From a virus, in the IMG/VR virus record IMGVR_UViG_3300000928_001353, positions 1 through 22,177 of that record: a DNA stretch of 22,177 nt. One strand, 5' to 3'. The notes under the pieces were generated by a model. That model saw only the letters and a list, made by a program, of their open reading frames with translations, was not told the DNA's origin and did not search any database. This document shows positions 8,001-15,500 of the stretch, piece by piece; position 1 is the stretch's first letter, and every line of letters starts with the position of its first letter. Both the position numbers and the translations under genes were made by a program.

Positions 8001-11000
8001 TATAAACTACAGCCCCTGATGTTGCTCCATTATTAGTTACATCTGGTACTTGATTTCCTGTTCCTGTACCCTGTTGCGTTTTTATATAAAACGGATGTCC
8101 TGGTGCATTTACATTAAAAGTTAACGTATCATTTATATTAGCAACTATAAATGGATTATTACCTGAATAGCTACCATTTCTGTCGGTTGCACTTGAGAAC
8201 GTATAAGCTGACGTACCTGAACTAACTACATTACCACTATACGATTGTTCTGTTCCTGTAGATGAGTCTGTTATTGTTACGCTTATAGAAGTTGCACCAT
8301 TGTCGAGCGACATTAAAAATGTTTCGTTACCTTCTTCAGATGAATCTTCAGTAACTGTAATCGTTTTTTGATTACTAGCCGGAGTTAGTGTACCTGTAAG
8401 CACTTCGTTTTCTATATCAGCACTAGTTACACCTGTAATTGTGTAAGGCATTAGTGTACTTGAAACTGTTAAGTTATTTGTTAATGTAACTATAAAAGAA
8501 CTTCCTTCATATACAGACGACTTGTTAGCACCTAAGCTATAACTAGGTGATTGGAACTGATACGCTAACACATCACCTGGATATGTAATCATAATTGCGC
8601 CAGCAATGCCACTATTAGCTCCCGGAACTGTACTTGATAACGAGTGTGTCATAACACCGCCACCGCCGGCGCCAGCATTAATTGCGGAGCCAACTGTATT
8701 TCCTGGATTACCGCCTGTTCCACTAAACGCTGTACCTGCACCTGTAATTGTTTGTGATTGCGTAGTAGTTGGTTTTGCTCCTGCTAAACCACTTCTTCCA
8801 ATAGTAACTGTTACACCACCTCCACGTCCACCAATTACATTTCCTGTACCACTTGCCCAATCTGCTGTATATCCATGTCCGCCGCCTGAGCCAGCACCTA
8901 TTCCACCATCTACTGCTGTTTCTGATGGAGCATTTTGTGCAGTTGTATCTGTTAAGGCTGTCTGAGGTGAACCTGCACCTCCGTCTTCGCCCATACCAGC
9001 GGCACCACCACCGCCTCCTACTACTGCTGAAGATGTATTAGGGCGATAGCTATTGCCGCCTGCGCCGCCAGCTTTTGAAAAGTCCCATGCTCCTGATGCT
9101 GTACCGCCAGCACCTCCTGCTATTAATGTATTAATAGCCATTGGATTTATACTAGATGATGTTCCTGCTAATCCACCGCCTGCTGTATAGCTAACACCGC
9201 CTACTGTTATTATCGTACTACCACCATTACCACTTGCACCACTACCTCCTGAACCTACTGTATACGTTACAATATCTCCAGGCGATACAGTTATATTATT
9301 TTTGAATGCAATAGCACCACCACCACCACCTGATGTTATAGTGCCTGCTGATCCGCCACTTATGCCAGCGGCGCCGCCACCTATTCCCATAATGCCAATA
9401 TTAGTAACTCCAGCAGGTACAGTCCAAGACCCTCCTCCTGATGTTGTAATTGTTTGTGTTCCAGACACAACATCTAAACTAGTATCAACTATAGTAACTG
9501 TTCCGCTAACATCAGGATAGTTGTTTAATGTAAAGGTTAAAGTTTCATTACCTTCAGTAGTAAGATCTTCAGCAGTAGTAAAAGAAACTGTTTCTACAGA
9601 TCCAATGGTAAAGAATCCAGTTAAACTATCTCCTCCAATGTCAGCACTAGTTACACCAGTAACTGTATACGGAACTTGTACACCAGGTACTCCGTTAATT
9701 GCAGAAATATTAACATTAAAACTGCCCCCTTCATTTACTGTAGTTTCTGAGAAATTTAAAGTATAACTTGCGGCCACTGTACTAGTATCAGCAATAACCA
9801 CTTGTGAACTAGCCAGCGTATTGTTAAGTGCTAGTGTTATTGTTTCTTGTCCTTCGGAAGTTTCGTCTGCTGTAATATCAAGTGTTCTACTATCAGTAGT
9901 ACCTACAACAAATGCTCCGGTAAGACTTGCACCGCCTATATCATCACTAGATATACCTGAAATTGTATACGGTAAAGATGTTCCTGAAGAAACGTTACCT
10001 GTTGTTAGTGTAAATGTTACACTACCTCCTTCACTAACAGTAGCACTACTAGGCGATAAAAAGTATGTAGCGTCTGGCTTACTAGTATCTGTAATAGTAA
10101 CACTAACTGATGCTAGTCCATTATCTAATGATAATAGAAATACTTCATCGCCGTCATCAAATATAGTATCTGCTGTTACTTGTACAGTAAGAGTATTAGT
10201 TGTTCCTACAATAAATGATCCTGTTAAACTAGCACCGTTTATATCACTTGTACTAACACCTGTAATAGTATATGGAACAATAGTACTATTAACTAAATTA
10301 GTTGTTACTAATGTTATTGTAAATGTTTCGCCTTCGTCAACTCCGCTTGTACTAGTTGTAAGTGCATATGTTGGTGTTACTACTGCTCCTGTTTCTTCAC
10401 TAGTTACTTGTCCTGCTATAGTTAATACTAATGATGAGTTATAAGGTTGAAAAGCAAATCTATTTTCTGCTTCTAATAAACTAGTTGGCGAAGTATAATC
10501 TATACCTGCACCGGCTGTATCTTCTAGCATTGATGTTTTTGCATTAGATGTAACCCATTCTAATGCCTGTGCAGTAGTTTTTGTAGGATTAATTTCTAAG
10601 TAAGTAGATAGTAGTCCTACAATTTGCGGACTTGCCATACTAGTACCACTAATATTACAAATTTTAAAACTACTATTATTTGGATACACTCCATCTGTAA
10701 ATTTGTTTATATTACTTGTGGAACTCATAATATTTGTTCCTGGAGCAAATATATTCACTCCTGGGCCTCTTTCTGAGCTTGCTGAAATCTTTTCTTTTCC
10801 ACTAGTTCCTACGGTTGAATCAATATTACCTACTATTAGTGCTTCATCGTCAAAAGGTGAACCGCCTCTATGATAATATATTTTAGTACTAGACCCGTTT
10901 CTAGTGTAGTAATTATCATAGTCGTTACCTGAAGGAACATCAATTTTGTGATACCCATTGCCTGCCGCAATACATACATGCACACCGGCATCTATAAGTT

Positions 11001-11940
11001 CTTGTACATCAGTGTCAACAGATGCAATACGTACAGGATGCCTATAATATAATCCAGTAAAGCTACCGGTCATTCCGTAATCAGTTCGTCTACCAGAACC
11101 AGTCCATTCAGTTCCACGCCAGTTACCACCTGCGATGTTAAAGTAAGATGATCCGTATCCCCAACTCATATTTACAATAGTTGGACGCTTAACTCCAGTT
11201 GTTACATCAACTGGTTTAGCAATGTGCCATTCTTTAATTACATCAAATATATCACTAATTGGTATTCCTGAATTTGGATCTGATGAACCTTCTAGACCGG
11301 CTATCTTAATTGCATAAATTCTTGCATTCTTCCCCCAGCCATATGTTTTACCTGCGGCGATGCCTGCACAATGAGTACCGTGTCCATCATAATCAGTGTA
11401 ATGTCCGTCGGGCATTGTTCCTGGTAACCCACTTGCTAAATACCAATCAATTTGTTGTACTCTATTAACTTGTACAGAATCTTCAAACTCTGGATGGTCT
11501 GCTTGTATACCACTATCTTGAATAACAATATCTACACCTGCACCTGATAGAGTGTAATCAAATCCGCCTGCAACTAAAGTTCCTACGTAAGGATCTGTTG
11601 CACTATTCATACGTCGAAGTCCCCAGTTTACAAAGGCACCTTCATCTAACGCTGTTTTAGTAAATGTTCCTGTTTGTGTTGTATCAAAACCAATTTGAAT
11701 ATCGTCTCTTAAGTCAGGACGTAGCTCAACACCATATACTCTTTTGTCCTGTTGTAATATTTCTACTTCTTGAGGTGTTAGATAATAGTGTGTATTTCTT
11801 TGTGATCCTGGCCTAGCATTAGCTACTTCGACATTTCTATTTGGAATAAATCCTGCACCGGTTAAGTTAACCATTTCTGCATTAAACGCTACAAAATCAA
11901 CTCCTCGGTTAAGGCTAACTATATATTCTTGCTCCGACAT
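5035..11940 (-). CDS. 2301-residue virion-type protein: subtilisin-like protease fused to Calx-beta-like, Gly-rich, cupredoxin and propeller-like domains
   Basis: Residues about 5-75 resemble a peptidase inhibitor I9 propeptide (YIVSLNRGVDF, then EILQQDKRVYGVEL). Residues about 125-475 are an S8 subtilase with all key residues: D142 (IQDSGI), H187 (DGHGTHCAG), oxyanion N328 (AAGNG) and S434 (SGTSMASP). Calx-beta-like repeats follow at about 522-618, 624-720 and 723-822. Then come a Gly-rich module (824-1122), a fourth repeat (1129-1228), a cupredoxin-like domain (1230-1336; H1282, C1325, H1328, M1331), a beta-propeller-like stretch (1340-1846), a fifth repeat (1886-1985) and a second Gly-rich module to the end. 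No signal peptide is seen, which fits a virion part rather than a secreted enzyme. The start is backed by an AAGGAG RBS about 8 nt upstream. The protein is probably a tail fibre or adhesin with proteolytic activity; target and processing are inferred. Confidence 0.88.
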   Translation of the reverse strand: MSEQEYIVSLNRGVDFVAFNAEMVNLTGAGFIPNRNVEVANARPGSQRNTHYYLTPQEVEILQQDKRVYGVELRPDLRDDIQIGFDTTQTGTFTKTALDEGAFVNWGLRRMNSATDPYVGTLVAGGFDYTLSGAGVDIVIQDSGIQADHPEFEDSVQVNRVQQIDWYLASGLPGTMPDGHYTDYDGHGTHCAGIAAGKTYGWGKNARIYAIKIAGLEGSSDPNSGIPISDIFDVIKEWHIAKPVDVTTGVKRPTIVNMSWGYGSSYFNIAGGNWRGTEWTGSGRRTDYGMTGSFTGLYYRHPVRIASVDTDVQELIDAGVHVCIAAGNGYHKIDVPSGNDYDNYYTRNGSSTKIYYHRGGSPFDDEALIVGNIDSTVGTSGKEKISASSERGPGVNIFAPGTNIMSSTSNINKFTDGVYPNNSSFKICNISGTSMASPQIVGLLSTYLEINPTKTTAQALEWVTSNAKTSMLEDTAGAGIDYTSPTSLLEAENRFAFQPYNSSLVLTIAGQVTSEETGAVVTPTYALTTSTSGVDEGETFTITLVTTNLVNSTIVPYTITGVSTSDINGASLTGSFIVGTTNTLTVQVTADTIFDDGDEVFLLSLDNGLASVSVTITDTSKPDATYFLSPSSATVSEGGSVTFTLTTGNVSSGTSLPYTISGISSDDIGGASLTGAFVVGTTDSRTLDITADETSEGQETITLALNNTLASSQVVIADTSTVAASYTLNFSETTVNEGGSFNVNISAINGVPGVQVPYTVTGVTSADIGGDSLTGFFTIGSVETVSFTTAEDLTTEGNETLTFTLNNYPDVSGTVTIVDTSLDVVSGTQTITTSGGGSWTVPAGVTNIGIMGIGGGAAGISGGSAGTITSGGGGGAIAFKNNITVSPGDIVTYTVGSGGSGASGNGGSTIITVGGVSYTAGGGLAGTSSSINPMAINTLIAGGAGGTASGAWDFSKAGGAGGNSYRPNTSSAVVGGGGGAAGMGEDGGAGSPQTALTDTTAQNAPSETAVDGGIGAGSGGGHGYTADWASGTGNVIGGRGGGVTVTIGRSGLAGAKPTTTQSQTITGAGTAFSGTGGNPGNTVGSAINAGAGGGGVMTHSLSSTVPGANSGIAGAIMITYPGDVLAYQFQSPSYSLGANKSSVYEGSSFIVTLTNNLTVSSTLMPYTITGVTSADIENEVLTGTLTPASNQKTITVTEDSSEEGNETFLMSLDNGATSISVTITDSSTGTEQSYSGNVVSSGTSAYTFSSATDRNGSYSGNNPFIVANINDTLTFNVNAPGHPFYIKTQQGTGTGNQVPDVTNNGATSGAVVYTPRTAGITYYQCSSHSAMNSKIYTTGDYWASSTDYTSASEEVIKIAGDSLGNTISISKSESTSSVFSYFVYKTNPKGNLVWRKTVAAPAFLTSVCLDSLNNIYVVGGEGNNMVDSSYDTSLLSQALAIKFNSDGVVQWSKKYRNYRGVAENNQAYFNDCCIGQDGETLNCVGQLIQGAPDVTSSDPIWGVGALWHRVTLASGVAATASISGSSYLWPAVAAEYQHNQNFKHIRYQEITGLDAPGKYYYLAGTHVGRDPSTPYTGTEASVQRKDKIIVRCYLEGTNNIPNIVREITFEKKDATTDITLGGIDVSQEGVVVTLNDTSTGKGEIYHLHHALSSVIQRIGIYDSTGTTQRNVLTDVKLDGAIIYVAGQQKEDSADNYTPYLGALNGYFAKIDTANLATADSRLLLTSGNTSINSVYVDKSASSVTKLYLGGQGNPGNKLSGGNASQFVASVPVGTEDHYGDGIGNAVATINQTFEDWAIGKTGYVEARTAENSNFTSIAFTVWGQENTLLNQLIAGDTTTPTYILPPNSSARAMPESTGLTPSSPSVTTEYKMALQPYSVAAGGGDPTYAIAASASSANEGTTVTFTLTTTNVDNNTNIAYTISGVVGSDISGASLTGNFVAVNNTATLDIVISADGITEGSETLLVSLDGKGQSASVVINDTSTTVSGEYTDYTAGSAVFTVPDGVTSVDIIAVGAGGGAEAGRASYGSGGGGGGGAVAWVNAVAVSPGDTMTVNVGDAGTLGICSLNDPFETVNSPQNYYPDNSTITSPGNGGNTTVTYNSDILLTAGGGQASSGSTAGTGGTFTTNSSYGTSRGGDTGGTGTNGGSLSPFTGNVPGGGGGAGSGSANYGGGGQGGTGLGQFYRSTGGYNYSKRARGGRGGGVELYGSGANGANGTPAPQLVVSTSPLYFNYDGGTNGGIGSNDGSATVSVGGGGGGGCGGRIRAQNVGSFYYYWFGTASGTAAQAGGVRIKWGTGSNFP
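5038..5975 (-). repeat. C-terminal glycine-rich module of the protease-fibre protein
   Basis: It opens with FTVPDGVTSVDIIAVGAGGG and includes SGGGGGGGAVAWVNAVAVSPGD, followed by many GG-rich loops. The opening matches the internal module at 8570-9470 (WTVPAGVTNIGIMGIGGG; GGGGGAIAFKNNITVSPGD). Glycine-rich tips of this type form polyglycine-II sandwiches in gp38 adhesins of some T-even phages; whether that fold applies here is inference. Confidence 0.65.
8570..9470 (-). repeat. Internal glycine-rich module, related to the C-terminal one
   Basis: This part (residues about 824-1122) has the VP.GVT opening, the GGGGGA(I/V)A.....VSPGD core and long GG/GGG-punctuated loops shared with the C-terminal module. 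On the plus strand it appears as dense ccgcc/ccacc runs, which create spurious proline-rich antisense frames. Confidence 0.65.
9470..10380 (-). repeat. Three tandem Calx-beta-like repeats (two more copies at about 8255-8555 and 5985-6285)
   Basis: Each repeat is about 100 residues with the pattern V.EG.(T/S)FT.TL.T...PYTI(T/S)G(V/I).S.DI.G.SLTG.F..G......TAD...EG.ET..L.L.N..AS..V.I.DTS. The EG near the start and the acidic D...EG.E loop resemble Calx-beta domains, which are extended beta sandwiches that often bind calcium. The DNA copies have diverged but keep the GVTSADI-type core. Confidence 0.7.
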
Positions 11941-11959
11941 TAACTGTCACTCCTTGGTA

Positions 11960-12595
11960 TTAGTGTAATTCTACCCAAGCACCGTTGGCATATGCTTCCA
12001 TCTTGCCTGATGTTTGGTTGTATATGATTTCTCCGTTTGCGGCAGCCAATCCATTCCTTTGCGTTGTTGTATATCCTGCAGATACAATTCTAGATAGCGT
12101 AGCAGTTAATGTTCCGTTTACTACAGTGTTACTTGAACTATGACCAATTTGCACATCTCCTGAGGATGTGTTCTCGCCGATATTTATACCTTGGCCATTA
12201 GTATTTAATTTAATATTACTATCTGAAAAAATATTAACACCACTTGCTTGTCCAATTTTAATAAAGTCAGTATCGCCAGTTGACGCTTGTAATGCTAACG
12301 TTCCAGATGTTACAGTTATTTCAAGATTACCATTGCATGTCCAAGTGTCCGAACTAATAGGACCGTTGATTGTACTGTTTAGTCCGTCTACTAGCTGTGT
12401 ACTGTCTGCACCAAATACACTACCAATAATACTTTGCTCTATCATATTACCAGATGAATTAGTTGCAACTTCTAAAGAATCTAGTCTCGGATAAACTTCA
12501 TTAAAGTTATCATTAATTTTATCAAATGCACTTCTTAAAGGATCGCCATCTCCTTTATTTGCACTTGTGCCTATGTTTACCGTTTGTTTTGCCAT
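11960..12595 (-). CDS. 211-residue fibre-like protein with the shared N-terminal module
   Basis: It starts MAKQTVNIGTSANKGDGDPL, then RSAFDKINDNFNEVYPRLDSL, the module shared with its neighbours, running into a short coiled-coil-like helix. The middle is beta-rich and repetitive (IKIGQASGVNIFSDSNIKLN, then GINIGENTSSGDVQIG), suggesting a beta-helical shaft. The end (YTTTQRNGLAAANGEIIYNQ, then TSGKMEAYANGAWVEL) is a common C-terminal tip motif of phage tail proteins (RN...A.NG.(I/M)IYN.T..K...Y.NGAW). It follows the 2360-residue gene with a TAATG one-base overlap and precedes the protease gene by about 20 nt. A late promoter consensus lies inside it at 12181-12188. It is probably a small trimeric fibre; the host-recognition role is inferred. 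Confidence 0.82.
   Translation of the reverse strand: MAKQTVNIGTSANKGDGDPLRSAFDKINDNFNEVYPRLDSLEVATNSSGNMIEQSIIGSVFGADSTQLVDGLNSTINGPISSDTWTCNGNLEITVTSGTLALQASTGDTDFIKIGQASGVNIFSDSNIKLNTNGQGINIGENTSSGDVQIGHSSSNTVVNGTLTATLSRIVSAGYTTTQRNGLAAANGEIIYNQTSGKMEAYANGAWVELH
12181..12188 (-). promoter_or_regulatory. Perfect T4 late promoter consensus inside the 211-residue gene
   Basis: The minus strand reads GGTATAAATATCGGC, an exact TATAAATA. It is coding (GINIG), so chance is possible. It lies about 240 nt upstream of the start of the 2301-residue protease gene, which has no late motif in its own short intergenic gap. Confidence 0.35.
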
Positions 12596-15500
12596 TATAC
12601 TCTTCCCACTACAATTTCAACAATGCCTTTATCAGCATCTTGTTTTGTTCCAACTGCTTTACCTAATACAGTACCTATAGCTGGACTATTGTCAACTATA
12701 GCATACCCGGGTATATTACTTGTTACTAGCATATCTCCAGCTTCTACAGTACCAATTACATTACACGGAACTCTACCTTGTAATGCTACTGCTACTCCGT
12801 TTTCTAATTCTGAATTCATTAAGTATGCCGGATTAGTTGAAACAACACCAGCAACTTTAGTAGTACCTTTTACATTAGATTGTGTAACTTCGTGTGTTCC
12901 GCCAAACATTACTACTGTTCCCGGAGTATATATTTCATCTGCGGTGTAGTTCTCAGCTAAGTCAGCATATTTTGCAGATGTAGCAGTACCACTAAACGTA
13001 GTTGCATACATTGTATTGTAAGTTAATGTTGAACTACCTATGTTGTAAGTGTTTGTTGCATCTGGTACAACACCTGTTGCACTAAACTTAAATGGATTCT
13101 TAGTAGTAGCACCGTCTTTTACAAGTAAAGCAATTTCACCTGCAACTGATTTACCAGTGTCAGCACCTAATGCAATACCAGTTGATCCTGTGCCCTTTTC
13201 ATTTGCCGCTTCAATAAAATTAGTATAAATCCAATCCGATGATATCCTTGCTTCTGCGGCAAAGTTACTATTAGTTTGTAGCGTACTTTGTGTATTTGCT
13301 CCGCTATTACCAACATCAATACTTCCTGGGAATTCTGTAGTAATCAAACTAGTACCAGTTGCTTCAAGTATTGTAGCACCACCCGGTGTAAGCATTTGAA
13401 TTGTCGTCGCCGCACCTGACTTTGGTTGTAAAATTACGTTAGTGTCTGCCGCACCTACTACTAGTTTACTAACTCTAACTTCACCAGTTGCTTTGGTCAT
13501 CACTAAACTACTGTTTGCACTAATAGTTGTAATAGGAACTTCCGTTGGAGTTGATGCTCCTCCGCTTATATTACCTATTACTCTTAAATCTGCTATACTC
13601 GGCAAGTCAGCAAAATCAACTCCGCCACCTTTTAATGTTACCCAACCGTCTGTTACAGTAAAGTCACCTGCATCAAAACTAGCAAGTCCTAAATCACTCT
13701 GTGCAATACCAGTAGCGTCTGCTCTAGTACTTGCCGCATTCATGTTTAATTTACTTTGTACAATCGCCGCTGTTGCTGAAACTGCCGCATTATCAATACT
13801 ACCTGCCGCAAAACTATAAAGTGCTGATGTTGAACCTGCTGTTCTAGTAACAGTAACAGCCATTGAACTATTACCATCTGCTACAGCGTTTGCAATCTCA
13901 TCAAATGGGCCGTCTAAAATATCTGCTGTTGGTCCGCTAGTAACAATAATCTTATCGCCACCGTTTGCTACTGTTCCTGCTGTAGCTGTGTAGGTAATAA
14001 TCTGTATGTTACCAAGTATTGGATCTGTTGTTGTTTCTACATCAACAACAGTACCTGTTGAACTACTACTAGCCTGTGCAAAGTTTTGTGCCGCGGCCCA
14101 TGTTCCTGTACCACCAATAGTATCAGCATCAACAATAAGTCTTTTCTTGCCTGTAAATACTAGTAATTGGTCTGCCGCAACATTATTAAATTCAGTATTT
14201 CTTAATTCTTCTACACTATCAAAGTTATCAACAACTCCGTCTACATATGCTTTAGTTGCCGCATGTGAGTTTGCACTTGGAGCAAGTAGATTAGTAATTT
14301 GATTTGAACCTAAGTTCATATTACCTGTTAGTGATACACTACCATCGGCAGCCAATGCACCTGAACCAATTATGTTGTTTGCAACTAGTCCGTTATGATC
14401 CCAACCTAACCGTCTGTTAACATATCCACGTACTGCACTCTGTGTTGGAACAATATCTGAACCATTTGCTGTCATGCCGTTATCTGTACTAAATTCAGCT
14501 ACAACAACACCACGTTTAAATCCAATACCGTCTAAGTTACTTAATGCAATACTACCTGCAAATGTAACTGTACCAGTACCTTGGTCAACTGTAAAGAATC
14601 TACCTACACGGAAGAAACCATCTTGGTCTGTACTTACAAAGAACACTCTACCTTTGTTACGTTCATTTATTTCGTTAGCTTGTACTGGAGGTTGTGGATC
14701 TCCTAATAGAACGTTTGGATAGTTACTGGTGTTAAATCCACCAGTACCAATATCTAAGAAGTCGTGTCCTGTTGCTCTACAAGTTGAAATACTAATTGTA
14801 ACATCACCTGGTGCACCGCTTGGAAGACCAGCTCTTAGTGTAGTAGTTTGTGATCCACTAAGCACTACTGATGCATGAAGTCCTGTTTGATTTGATGATA
14901 AGTTTAAATCACTATTTGCTATTTCTGAAATATTTACTGTAGCATATGTTCCTCGATCAATATAATTACTAACTGTGTGAAGTTTACCAGCCCAGGCAAT
15001 AATCATATCATTACGTGAAATTCTTTCTCTATCTGAAAGTGCTGTTAATTCTTCAATTGCAATTACATCATCACCTGCCGTAGCACCCATTGTTGTTCCA
15101 CCGGCGCCGGCATATGTATTTGCCGCCGCATTAGTTTTGTCAACAATAAGTCTTACATAATCAAACGTAGCATCAAAGTTTGTTAATACAGTATTATTTG
15201 CTAATGCTTCACCAGTTGATTCTGTAATTGTAAATGCAACTGTTCTGTATGTAAATTTTGGTTGCTCATCAAACTGTATAGCTGTACTTGGTCTGGTTGT
15301 AAGTGATGAAGGATTTGCAACACCTTCTAGTACAAATGCTTGGTTTTGTCTATATGTAACACTAGTGTCTTCATCTGTATTTTCAATTAATCCGTCGTTA
15401 TCAAATCCACTATTTGATGTAGTAAACGAAAGTTTATAAACTTGTCCATCATGCTTTGGTGTATGCGTAGTTGCCGCAATAGTACCTGTAACTGTAGCAG

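Noticed and set aside
8606-9041. Proline-rich plus-strand open frames
   Set aside because: They are the complement of Gly-rich codons in the minus-strand protein; two overlapping frames show the same low complexity.
9470-10380. Regularly spaced repeats that might suggest a CRISPR-like or satellite array
   Set aside because: The period is about 300 nt, the copies are divergent and in frame, and they translate to Calx-beta-like protein repeats.
9821-10444. A long plus-strand open frame (over 200 codons) opposite the Calx-beta-like repeats
   Set aside because: It mirrors the repeat codons of the minus-strand gene, has low-complexity Val/Ser/Pro composition and no RBS or family resemblance.
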